64,000 nt of DNA from an uncultured bacterium. Its GTDB lineage: Bacteria > Bacteroidota > Bacteroidia > Chitinophagales > Chitinophagaceae. Every line of letters starts with the position of its first letter. Position 1 is the first letter of the stretch. The notes beneath the pieces are model-generated. The model did not search any database and was not told the origin of the DNA. It worked only from the letters and a program-made list of their open reading frames with translations. Position numbers and translations under genes: made by a program. Location: assembly GCA_903826405.1 (NCBI GenBank), contig CAIKEH010000055.1, forward strand, positions 1 to 64,000, read 5' to 3'. This document shows, in pieces, positions 24,920-34,798 of the stretch.

Positions 24920-25927
24920 ATGAAAGTTGCAGTCGTCGGGGCTACCGGTCTGGTGGGTACCAAAATGTTACAGGTTCTGGCTGAAAGGAATTTTCCCGTG
25001 GATGAACTGATCCCCGTGGCCTCTGAAAAGTCCATTGGTAAAGAAGTGCTCTTCAAAGGGAAGGCATACAAGGTGGTCAGTGCGGATGATGCGATAGCCG
25101 CCAAACCGAACGTGGCCATTTTTTCCGCAGGAGGTAGCAGCTCCCTGGAACTGGCACCCCGTTTCGCCGCTGCCGGTATCACCGTCATCGATAATTCCTC
25201 CGCCTGGAGGATGGATCCCACGAAGAAGTTGGTCGTTCCGGAGATCAATGCTTCCACGCTCACGGCAGCGGACAAGATCATCGCCAATCCGAACTGTTCC
25301 ACCATTCAGATGGTGGTAGCGCTGTTTCCTTTGCACCAGCGTTATCGGATGAAACGCATTGTCGTATCCACCTATCAGAGTGTGACCGGAACGGGCAAGA
25401 AGGCGGTCGACCAGCTCATGGGTGAAAGAGAGAAGACCGTCAAAGGGTCAAGCGCGGAATACCCCATGGCATACAAATATCCTATCGACCTGAATGTGAT
25501 CCCTCAGATCGATGTGTTCCTGGATAACGGCTACACCAAGGAAGAGATGAAGATGGTCAACGAAACAAAGAAGATCATCGGCGACGATTCCATCCGCGTT
25601 ACAGCCACCACTGTTCGTATTCCCGTAATGGGAGGGCACAGCGAAAGCGTGAACGTGGAGTTCGCTCAGGATTTCGATCTGGCAGAAGTGCGTTCCATAC
25701 TAGAGAAAGCTCCTGGCGTCATGGTGGTGGATGATCCGGCAAATGCGAGATATCCCATGCCCAAGGACGCCCACGAGCGTGACGAGGTGTTCGTCGGCAG
25801 GATCCGTCGTGATGAATCTCAACCCAACACGCTCAACCTCTGGATCGTCTCGGATAACCTTCGTAAAGGTGCTGCGACGAATGCAGTTCAGATCGCTGAA
25901 TACCTCATGGGAAAAGGGATGCTTTGA
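24920..25927 (+). CDS. asd: Aspartate-semialdehyde dehydrogenase
   Basis: The enzyme (335 residues) reduces aspartyl phosphate to aspartate semialdehyde with NADPH, the branch point to lysine, diaminopimelate, threonine and methionine. The NADP-binding start is VAVVGATGLVGTKMLQVL, followed by FSAGGSSSLELAP and DNSSAWRMD. The catalytic cysteine lies in IIANPNCSTIQMVVALFPL (about residue 129), and the active-site histidine in RIPVMGGHSESVNVEF (about residue 240). Its start codon has a strong AGGAGG five bases upstream, rare in this phylum. It is preceded by the attenuator described above. Confidence 0.96.
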   Translation: MKVAVVGATGLVGTKMLQVLAERNFPVDELIPVASEKSIGKEVLFKGKAYKVVSADDAIAAKPNVAIFSAGGSSSLELAPRFAAAGITVIDNSSAWRMDPTKKLVVPEINASTLTAADKIIANPNCSTIQMVVALFPLHQRYRMKRIVVSTYQSVTGTGKKAVDQLMGEREKTVKGSSAEYPMAYKYPIDLNVIPQIDVFLDNGYTKEEMKMVNETKKIIGDDSIRVTATTVRIPVMGGHSESVNVEFAQDFDLAEVRSILEKAPGVMVVDDPANARYPMPKDAHERDEVFVGRIRRDESQPNTLNLWIVSDNLRKGAATNAVQIAEYLMGKGML

Positions 25928-26002
25928 TCAGGAGCCTGCCTGAATGCTCAAAGAAGTGAATTTGATCGGTCGGGTTCAGCCTATCTTTTTAGGCAGAGGA
26001 GT

Positions 26003-26668
26003 TCAATCCAGAGCGGAGTTGAGGAAGCCGATAAGGGGTTGCAAGGCGTTGAAGGCATCGAGTGTGATCTTTCGAAAGTCTTTCGACAGCAATTCCTTGT
26101 CGGTGACCTGCCTCATCGCGATATAGCTTTTCAACTTCAGGTATTCAGATGCGGGGTTATCCACCTCATATCCCTTGGGTAAGCGGGTGAGCAAGGTGTC
26201 ATCCCCCTTGTACAGTTCACCATACGCCTTCTTGAATTTCGCGGAACCCACGATCTTCTTGAAGTCCACAAAGCTGTAATCTATCTCCTGACGGATCTTG
26301 GCGAGTTCTGGAGGCATGGGCATCCAGACGCCTCCCCCGACGAAGGACCCACCGGGTTCCACATGGACATAATAACTGGCGAGGACCGATTTCTTACCGC
26401 CTCGGTTGATGGTGGCACCGAAATTGGTCTTGTACGGAGATTTGTCTTTGGAGAAACGGATATCGCGATTTATACGGAATAGGCAATTCTTCGACACTAT
26501 GCCGGCAAGACCATCATCTTTTTTAGCGTGTGTGTCGATGATATCCTGAAGGAAGATGATGAAATCAGCCTTGGCGCTTTCATAGCGCTTCCTGTTGACA
26601 TCGAACCAGGACTTATCGTTGTGCTTCTTCAATTCCCTGAGGAAGGCTAATGTTTGTTTCTGCAGCAT
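26003..26668 (-). CDS. DUF2461 family protein
   Basis: This 221-residue protein has the pattern of DUF2461: LAFLRELKKHNDKSWFDVNRKRYESAKADF at the start, RINRDIRFSKDKSPYKTNFGA near residue 70, a central YYVHVEPGGSFVGGGVWMP, and a lysine-rich end. It is widespread and cytoplasmic with no established function. The start is the ATG at 26668. It lies 60 bases downstream of the HNH gene on the same strand. Confidence 0.88.
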   Translation of the reverse strand: MLQKQTLAFLRELKKHNDKSWFDVNRKRYESAKADFIIFLQDIIDTHAKKDDGLAGIVSKNCLFRINRDIRFSKDKSPYKTNFGATINRGGKKSVLASYYVHVEPGGSFVGGGVWMPMPPELAKIRQEIDYSFVDFKKIVGSAKFKKAYGELYKGDDTLLTRLPKGYEVDNPASEYLKLKSYIAMRQVTDKELLSKDFRKITLDAFNALQPLIGFLNSALD

Positions 26669-26728
26669 GTGAGTCTACTGTTCCTCTATCAGCGGTTATA
26701 CAAGAACGTGATGAAATTCGGTCGGGGA

Positions 26729-27289
26729 TCAGATTCTTCCCCAGTTCTCTCCGCTTCGGATACGGTACAATGTCATTTCGCTGACTCCGTACTTTCCGGC
26801 AAGCTGGCGGTAGGTGACCTTGCGTTTGGGGTTTTCAAGCATTTTTTTGATGGACTTGACCTGGACCGCATTCAATTTGAGCCCTACGGTTCTGGACGCT
26901 TGAACTTTCTTGTAGGCTATCTTGGCGGGGGATTTTTGCTGATGCTTGGCCACTTCATCCGATGTCGCCCATTTCAGGTTGGATGACCGATTGTCCAGTT
27001 TGTTGTGGTTGACATGGATCACAAATCGGCTTTTCGGAGACGCCTTCTTGCAGAAGATCTTCGCCACCTCACGGTGTATGTATATGGTGCCTTTGCTGTT
27101 CGGCCGATGCAGATTCAGGCTTCGGTACCCTGTTGTCAGGGAACCATTGAGAAGCTTTCCGTCCTCCAATATATCACTGTTGTAACTCGCCACTCTACCC
27201 TGGCTGGACACAGCGTACTTCTTACGGAGTTCCCTCCAACCCGAGAATTGCAGTGCTTTCCAGGTCTCTCCAGCATGCTTCTTGATCAT
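26729..27289 (-). CDS. NUMOD4-HNH endonuclease with HTH tail
   Basis: This 186-residue free-standing homing-endonuclease-like protein has three parts. Residues 10-50 resemble NUMOD4 (WRELRKKYAVSSQGRVASYN). Residues 68-112 form an HNH fold with IHREVAKIFC, then VIHVNHNKLDNRSSNLKWAT, where H, N and H fit the active site. Residues 130-186 have a helix-turn-helix-like end (VTYRQLAGKYGVSEMTLYRIRSG). Such genes often lie in phages or introns; here it is alone between DUF2461 and ligA, with a TAAATTAG box at 27309-27316 upstream. No intron or interrupted gene is visible around it. Confidence 0.82.
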   Translation of the reverse strand: MIKKHAGETWKALQFSGWRELRKKYAVSSQGRVASYNSDILEDGKLLNGSLTTGYRSLNLHRPNSKGTIYIHREVAKIFCKKASPKSRFVIHVNHNKLDNRSSNLKWATSDEVAKHQQKSPAKIAYKKVQASRTVGLKLNAVQVKSIKKMLENPKRKVTYRQLAGKYGVSEMTLYRIRSGENWGRI

Positions 27290-27418
27290 ATGATGATGAT
27301 TTAGTTTCCTAATTTAACACTATCCATGGGCTTTCTGGAAGAAAAATTCACTGGTTTTTATCTTCTCGCCTTTCCTGGGATAAATACTTTACCCTGCTCA
27401 TATTGATCGGGAGAGGGA

Positions 27419-29566
<2,148 letters not shown>

Positions 29567-29621
29567 TCATCGGCCTGAACAGATTTGGGTTACCTCTTTT
29601 TGTATCGGGTACACAATAAAA

Positions 29622-29654
29622 TTTGCCATATTCCCACACTTGCGTTAATTTTTG
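29622..29654 (+). promoter_or_regulatory. Likely promoter of the Nudix-type regulator
   Basis: TTTG at 29622-29625 and, 20 bases later, TAATTTTTG at 29646-29654. The second box has one extra T compared with TAnnTTTG. It lies 27 bases before the ATG at 29682. Confidence 0.4.
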
Positions 29655-29681
29655 CGACCCAACTAAAACGATTATTGCCTG

Positions 29682-30407
29682 ATGCCCCAACCGAGTACAA
29701 AGCCGAACATCAATACCTCATTGATGGAACTCATGCCCGAGTTCCAATTCGCCGTCTCGGTGGACTGCGTGATCTTTGGTTTCGATGAGAACGTACTCAA
29801 GGTATTGCTCATCAAGAGTGATCTTGAAGCTTTTCGGGAAAAATGGTCTTTACTGGGCGACCTTGTACAGCCCGATGAGGGTTTGGACGAGGCTTCCTAT
29901 AGGGTATTGACAGAGCGAACAGGCCTGGATACCCTTTATCTGGAGCAGGTGCACACGTTTGGCGCGGTCCACCGCCATCCGGCAGGGCGCGTGGTCAGTA
30001 CGGCTTATTATTGTTTGGTCAACATCAAGCATACCCAACTCACGCAACTCGGAAACGAGCTGCATTGGCATCCTGTGAAGGACATCGCTACCATGGCCTT
30101 CGATCACAAGAAGATCCTGGATACCTGCTACAGTACTTTGAAGAAGAAGATACAAGAGGAGCCGATCATCTTCAATCTGCTGGAACGGAAATTCTCGCTT
30201 CGTGAATTACAGAACCTCTACGAGGCCATTCTCGATGTCAAGCTCGACCGCAGGAATTTCAGGAAGAAGCTTTTTTCAACCGGATTGCTCACCGATCTTA
30301 ATGAGATGGAGAGGAATGTTCCCCACAGGCCAGGCAAACTCTATACGTTCAACCATGAGGCCTACTATCAAATGCGGAAGAAAGCCTTCTCGGGTATCCG
30401 TTTCTGA
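29682..30407 (+). CDS. NrtR-type transcriptional regulator with degenerate Nudix domain
   Basis: This 241-residue protein has an N-terminal Nudix domain (residues 20-150) and a C-terminal winged helix (about 160-230, with FSLRELQNLYEAIL and RRNFRKKLFSTGLL), the layout of NrtR-like regulators. In the Nudix box, the REUxEE signature reads RVLTER: two of three glutamates needed for metal binding and hydrolysis are lost. It is therefore more likely a ligand sensor than a hydrolase. In this phylum relatives control sugar and NAD genes; the adjacent LacI and Sus genes are plausible targets. Confidence 0.85.
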   Translation: MPQPSTKPNINTSLMELMPEFQFAVSVDCVIFGFDENVLKVLLIKSDLEAFREKWSLLGDLVQPDEGLDEASYRVLTERTGLDTLYLEQVHTFGAVHRHPAGRVVSTAYYCLVNIKHTQLTQLGNELHWHPVKDIATMAFDHKKILDTCYSTLKKKIQEEPIIFNLLERKFSLRELQNLYEAILDVKLDRRNFRKKLFSTGLLTDLNEMERNVPHRPGKLYTFNHEAYYQMRKKAFSGIRF

Positions 30408-30473
30408 TTCTTTTGACCCGAATGGGAACTGGGAAAGGTTGATGTTTGTTGATCCGGTCGAGAAATCCATTGC

Positions 30474-31469
30474 CTAGAGGGAACCCGCCCTAACCAACCT
30501 GACAGGCACTTCAACGGAGATCGGATTGGTGAGCCCATTGAGGTGGTTCATCATGCTTTCGAATGCTTGAATGCCGAGAGCATGACCGCTGGTTTCCACA
30601 TAAGTTATTTCTGGCGAAAAAAGTGTAGGGATATATCCGTTGCTGATCCCGATAATGGCAATATCTTCTGGTATACGCAAACCTGATGACTGAACGGCTT
30701 TAATGGCACCTGCAAGGATCTCGTCGCTCATGCAGAAAAGGGCATCCGGACGTTCTTGTGAGTCGAGAGCCAGACGGGTTTGTTCGCGAGCGGATATACG
30801 GTCTTTCGCATAGCCGGTGAGTAATTTGGTTCCTGACGACAGTTTGGAGACCTGCTCCGTAAAAGCTTTTTCCCTGTTCCGGGTGATGGAGAATTCCTTA
30901 TCACCGAACAGGGCGAATATGGTTTCGTGCTTTTTTTCGAGGAGGGCATCTGCCGCGATCACGGCGGCCCTGACGTCGTTCATCGCCACTTTGTCGAAAC
31001 CTTCATCATCCGGTACCTTATCCATGAATACAATATGTGTACCGTTTTCTTCCAGTTTGCGGAATGGCGCCATATCTGTACCGGAAGAGGATAGTGCAAT
31101 GAATATTCCGGCTGCACGGTTGTATTTGCACAACCTGATGCAGGATTGTTCGATCTCAGGGTCGTTACTGGATTGAAGTATGAGTAAGGAATAACCGATT
31201 TTACGGGTTTCCTTTTCGATGGCGGAGATGACGGAGTCGTAGAAGTTATTGGAGATATCCTCTACGATAAGGCCGAGCACCTTGGAGGCATTCGTACGCA
31301 GATATACGGCATAGGAGTTAGGTTCATAATCCAGCATTTCAGCGAGTTCGCGTACTTTCAGTTTGGTGGTCGCGGAGATATCAGGATGGTCACTCAGGGC
31401 CCTGGAGACCGTGGAGATGCTGATGCCGAGCAAGCTTGAAATATTCTTCAGTGTTGCTTTTGCCTTCAT
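30474..31469 (-). CDS. LacI-family transcriptional regulator
   Basis: This 331-residue regulator has an N-terminal helix-turn-helix (TLKNISSLLGISISTVSRALSD, residues 5-26), the hinge helix near PNSYAVYL, and a periplasmic-binding-protein-like effector domain (VLGLIVEDISNNFYDSVI, FVDKVPDDEGF-like segment, ALFCMSDEILAGAIKAVQ, DIAIIGISNG). It is divergent from susC and shares a 324-base control region with it. A PurR/LacI-like site (31524-31535) lies upstream of its own start. A sugar effector is likely by family and position. Confidence 0.92.
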   Translation of the reverse strand: MKAKATLKNISSLLGISISTVSRALSDHPDISATTKLKVRELAEMLDYEPNSYAVYLRTNASKVLGLIVEDISNNFYDSVISAIEKETRKIGYSLLILQSSNDPEIEQSCIRLCKYNRAAGIFIALSSSGTDMAPFRKLEENGTHIVFMDKVPDDEGFDKVAMNDVRAAVIAADALLEKKHETIFALFGDKEFSITRNREKAFTEQVSKLSSGTKLLTGYAKDRISAREQTRLALDSQERPDALFCMSDEILAGAIKAVQSSGLRIPEDIAIIGISNGYIPTLFSPEITYVETSGHALGIQAFESMMNHLNGLTNPISVEVPVRLVRAGSL

Positions 31470-31523
31470 TTTTGATGCGGTTGAGGTCTAAATATACAAA
31501 AGTTTTCCACAGAAAATATTTCC

Positions 31524-31535
31524 GCAAACCTTTGC
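31524..31535. promoter_or_regulatory. LacI-family operator candidate
   Basis: GCAAACCTTTGC differs only in one central base from the fully symmetric GCAAACGTTTGC recognised by many LacI/PurR-type regulators. It lies 55 bases before the LacI start codon and 259 before susC. Confidence 0.55.
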
Positions 31536-31741
31536 ATATCAAATTATTTGTCTTTATAAGCTTCAACATGATAAATTAGCCTGAGATTTTCAATAGTATG
31601 CCGATCAATATATTGAGCTAATAGGCATTGAAAAACAACCTCTGTGCAGCAATATCGTTGATCTGGTTGTCCTTGTGAAGATTCTGTGTACTTAATCATA
31701 TAGGTATACCTCCAGAATAAATGTATTTATGTTTTTAACAG

Positions 31742-31760
31742 TTATGTAATATTTACATAA
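31742..31760. promoter_or_regulatory. 19-base palindrome before susC
   Basis: TTATGTAA and TTACATAA are perfect inverted copies separated by TAT, 33 bases upstream of the susC ATG. The position overlaps where the promoter or early leader must be, so it is a likely repressor or activator site, possibly of the Nudix-type regulator. Confidence 0.55.
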
Positions 31761-31793
31761 TTTTAGATAGTCCAAATATTTAAACCACTGTTT

Positions 31794-34745
31794 ATGACTC
31801 CAAAACGTTTATTGCATGCGATCTTACTTCCTGTGCTGCTGCTTTTTGCCGTACAGGTATCTTTCGCTCAACAAAAGACCATTACCGGCCGCGTAACAGA
31901 CAGCAGGGATGGTTCACCCGTCTCTGGTGCGACGGTAACTGCGAAAGGAAGCAAAGTAGCCACCTCCACAGCTGCAGACGGTTCCTACAAGATCACCGTC
32001 CCATCTGCAACCAGCACTTTGGTTATCACTGGTGTTGGCTTCGCGACAACACAGATCGCTGCCGTCGATAATGCTGTGGTTTCTTTTGTATCCACCGCTG
32101 CGAGCCTGAATGAGATCGTGGTGACAGGTTACGGTACGAGCCGGAAGAAGGACGTGACCGGAGCAGTTGCCTCCGTTTCTGCCAAAGACTTCAACCAAGG
32201 TATCGTCACCAACGCCATTGAGCAGATTCAAGGCAAGGTTTCCGGTCTGGTCATCACCACGCCCGGCGGTGACCCCAACCAGTCCCCGTTGATCAAACTC
32301 CGTGGTCAGACCTCATTGCTCGGCTCTCAGGCTCCGCTCATCGTAGTTGATGGGATACCGCTTGATAATGCTGACCAGTTCAATAATATTCCTCCTGGCG
32401 ACATCGCCACCTACGACGTACTTAAAGATGCCTCCGCCGCAGCCATCTACGGTGCAAGGGGTGCGAACGGTGTAATTCTGGTGACCACCAAGAGGGGTCG
32501 TGAGGGCCAGACCCGCGTGGAATACAGCGGTTATGTTACCGTGAGCCATCAGGCCAAATATTTCGAAATGCTTTCCGCGGACGAATGGCGCAATGCACTG
32601 AAAACGTTGAACATCCCTGCAGGAAGTCTGGATAAAGGGGTCAACACCGATTGGCAGAAAGAGATCACCCGCACTGCATTCTCGCACAACCATAACCTGG
32701 CTGTTTCCGGTGGTGCAAAGGGATTCTCGTACAGGGCCGCTGTATCCTACCTCAACCAACAAGGTATCGTTCTGAATACCGGTAAGGATCAGATCGGTCT
32801 CCGGTTCAACGCCACTCAAAAAGCATTGAATGACAAGTTGGAACTGCAGGTAGGCATCGTGAGTACCACGACCAACAGGAGCCTGCTCAACTACGGCAAT
32901 ATCACCAAGATCTTCAATACACCTCCAACTTACCCTGTTCGCAATGCTGATGGCTCTTATTTCTATTTCTCTGACTTCGAGCAGTACAATGCCGTTGCCC
33001 ATCTGAATCAGGAACTGAACAAAGGCAAGGAATATTTGTCATTATTATCAGGTACGGCCAATTATGAGATCATAAAAGGATTAAAAGTGGGTGTAACAGG
33101 TTCCTTGAACCATTTAGGCAATCAAACGCGTTTCTTCCAACCGGCATTCCCGGTTGAGGGCAACGTTAACAATGCCTCAAACAACACCTACAACAACGAT
33201 TCCAAACACGGTGATTTCCACATCAACTACCTGAAGGATTTCGGCAAGCATAGTCTCGGACTAACCGGGGTTTACGAATACAATAAGTTTGAATCCAACT
33301 TTCAGGGTATAAGCAGCCAAAACTTCCTGGTTCCTGAAAATCAGGATAACAACTTCCAAGGTGCGATCGATGCAGCCAGGACAAGAGCGAATACTTACCG
33401 TGATGAGTTCACCCTAATCTCCTTCTTGGGAAGGGTCAACTATAACTATAATCAGAAATATTACCTCACTGCGAGTATTCGCCGTGACGGTTCCTCTAAG
33501 TTCGGTGCCAACAACCGCTGGGGTCTGTTCCCATCCTTCGACGTGGCATGGCGCATCAGCCAAGAAGCTTTCCTAAAGGACGCAACATGGCTGACCGAAT
33601 TGAAACTTCGTGCCGGTTATGGTGTCACGGGTAACTCCGACGCCATCGGCCCTTACAGCACCCAATTGCTCTATGGCCCGATCGGTCGTTATTATGATGC
33701 TGCTAGTGGTGTCTACCCTCAGGCCTACGCTCCCGTACAGAATCAGAACCCTGACCTCCGCTGGGAGGAAAGGCACGGTAGGAATATCGGCCTCGACTTC
33801 GGTTTGTTCAATAACAGGATTACCGGTGATATCAACTACTTCAGTGATAAAACCGTGAACCTCCTCTACAACTATACCGTTCCAGTACCTCCTTTCTTCA
33901 TCAATACCATCTTGGCAAACGTAGGAACACTGACCAACAAGGGTCTTGAGTTCCAAGTGAACGCTCAAGTGGTTAAGCAGAAGAATTTCTCCTGGACACT
34001 CAGCGGTCAGTTGACCTTCATCAACACCAAAGTGGATGCACTTTCCGGTACCTATCAGGGCTTCAATGTAAGAACCGACCAGATTGGTGGAAGCTCTGCT
34101 GTAGGTCGTGGTCTGAGCGCATACCCGATCACGTTCCTGAAGCCGGGATATGCTCCTTCAGTTTTCTACCTGCCTCACTATATGGGTCTGGATGCCAACG
34201 GTCACCAATTGTTCGAGACCGCCAATGGCCCCAAGACTCAGGATCAGGATCCCAACCCGACCAAGAAGTATATCGACCCCAGTCCCAAGATGCTTTATGG
34301 CGTCAACAACAATTTCACTTATGGGAACTGGAGCCTCAACTTCTTCCTCAGGGGTTTGGTCGGACAGAAGATATTCAACAACACCAGGCTTGACTTTGAC
34401 AACGTAAACAGGCTTCCTGGTAACAACGTGACCCGTAGCGCACTCACCAATGGTATCAAAGATGCGGCAGCCGTATCTGACCTTTGGTTGGAAAAAGCCA
34501 GCTACCTCCGTTTGGACAACGCCACACTGGCTTACAATTTCGGTCAGCTCAAGGGCATGCAGAACCTCAGGGTTTACGTATCAGGGAACAACCTGTTCGT
34601 GATCACTCCTTACAAGGGAATAGATCCTGAAATTCAGACCTCCAACACCGGTTCCAGCCAGGCATACCTTGATGTGAGCTATTATGGTTCCGCATTCTAT
34701 CCCAGGGCCCGTTCTTTCACTTTCGGTGTGAACGTTACCTTCTGA
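31794..34745 (+). CDS. SusC/RagA TonB-dependent outer-membrane transporter
   Basis: This 983-residue outer-membrane channel imports oligosaccharides or similar ligands with energy from TonB. A signal peptide ends at about residue 25 (SFAQQ). Residues 28-100 form a carboxypeptidase-D-like domain (TITGRVTDSRDGSPVSGATV), followed by the plug with IVVTGYGT, LRGQTSL and AIYGARGANGVILVTTK, and then the 22-strand barrel. The end (ARSFTFGVNVTF) has the terminal phenylalanine. No STN domain is present, so signalling through an anti-sigma factor is not expected. SusD follows after 53 bases. Confidence 0.96.
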   Translation: MTPKRLLHAILLPVLLLFAVQVSFAQQKTITGRVTDSRDGSPVSGATVTAKGSKVATSTAADGSYKITVPSATSTLVITGVGFATTQIAAVDNAVVSFVSTAASLNEIVVTGYGTSRKKDVTGAVASVSAKDFNQGIVTNAIEQIQGKVSGLVITTPGGDPNQSPLIKLRGQTSLLGSQAPLIVVDGIPLDNADQFNNIPPGDIATYDVLKDASAAAIYGARGANGVILVTTKRGREGQTRVEYSGYVTVSHQAKYFEMLSADEWRNALKTLNIPAGSLDKGVNTDWQKEITRTAFSHNHNLAVSGGAKGFSYRAAVSYLNQQGIVLNTGKDQIGLRFNATQKALNDKLELQVGIVSTTTNRSLLNYGNITKIFNTPPTYPVRNADGSYFYFSDFEQYNAVAHLNQELNKGKEYLSLLSGTANYEIIKGLKVGVTGSLNHLGNQTRFFQPAFPVEGNVNNASNNTYNNDSKHGDFHINYLKDFGKHSLGLTGVYEYNKFESNFQGISSQNFLVPENQDNNFQGAIDAARTRANTYRDEFTLISFLGRVNYNYNQKYYLTASIRRDGSSKFGANNRWGLFPSFDVAWRISQEAFLKDATWLTELKLRAGYGVTGNSDAIGPYSTQLLYGPIGRYYDAASGVYPQAYAPVQNQNPDLRWEERHGRNIGLDFGLFNNRITGDINYFSDKTVNLLYNYTVPVPPFFINTILANVGTLTNKGLEFQVNAQVVKQKNFSWTLSGQLTFINTKVDALSGTYQGFNVRTDQIGGSSAVGRGLSAYPITFLKPGYAPSVFYLPHYMGLDANGHQLFETANGPKTQDQDPNPTKKYIDPSPKMLYGVNNNFTYGNWSLNFFLRGLVGQKIFNNTRLDFDNVNRLPGNNVTRSALTNGIKDAAAVSDLWLEKASYLRLDNATLAYNFGQLKGMQNLRVYVSGNNLFVITPYKGIDPEIQTSNTGSSQAYLDVSYYGSAFYPRARSFTFGVNVTF

Positions 34746-34798
34746 TCAAAACCTGAATAAAATAGTCATCAGTCTAATTAGAAATAACAACAAATATC

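Larger units (their letters stand above)
31470..31793. other. Control region between LacI gene and susC
   Basis: This 324-base AT-rich stretch has no gene. It holds a LacI-type operator candidate near the regulator and a 19-base palindrome near susC. I see no exact TAnnTTTG box for susC; a weak TAAATATA box in the other direction lies at 31489-31496. Confidence 0.6.

Noticed and set aside
31914-33002. Long minus-strand frames (105 and 229 residues) inside susC
   Set aside because: They lie wholly within a clear SusC gene, have no signals of their own and no recognisable domain.
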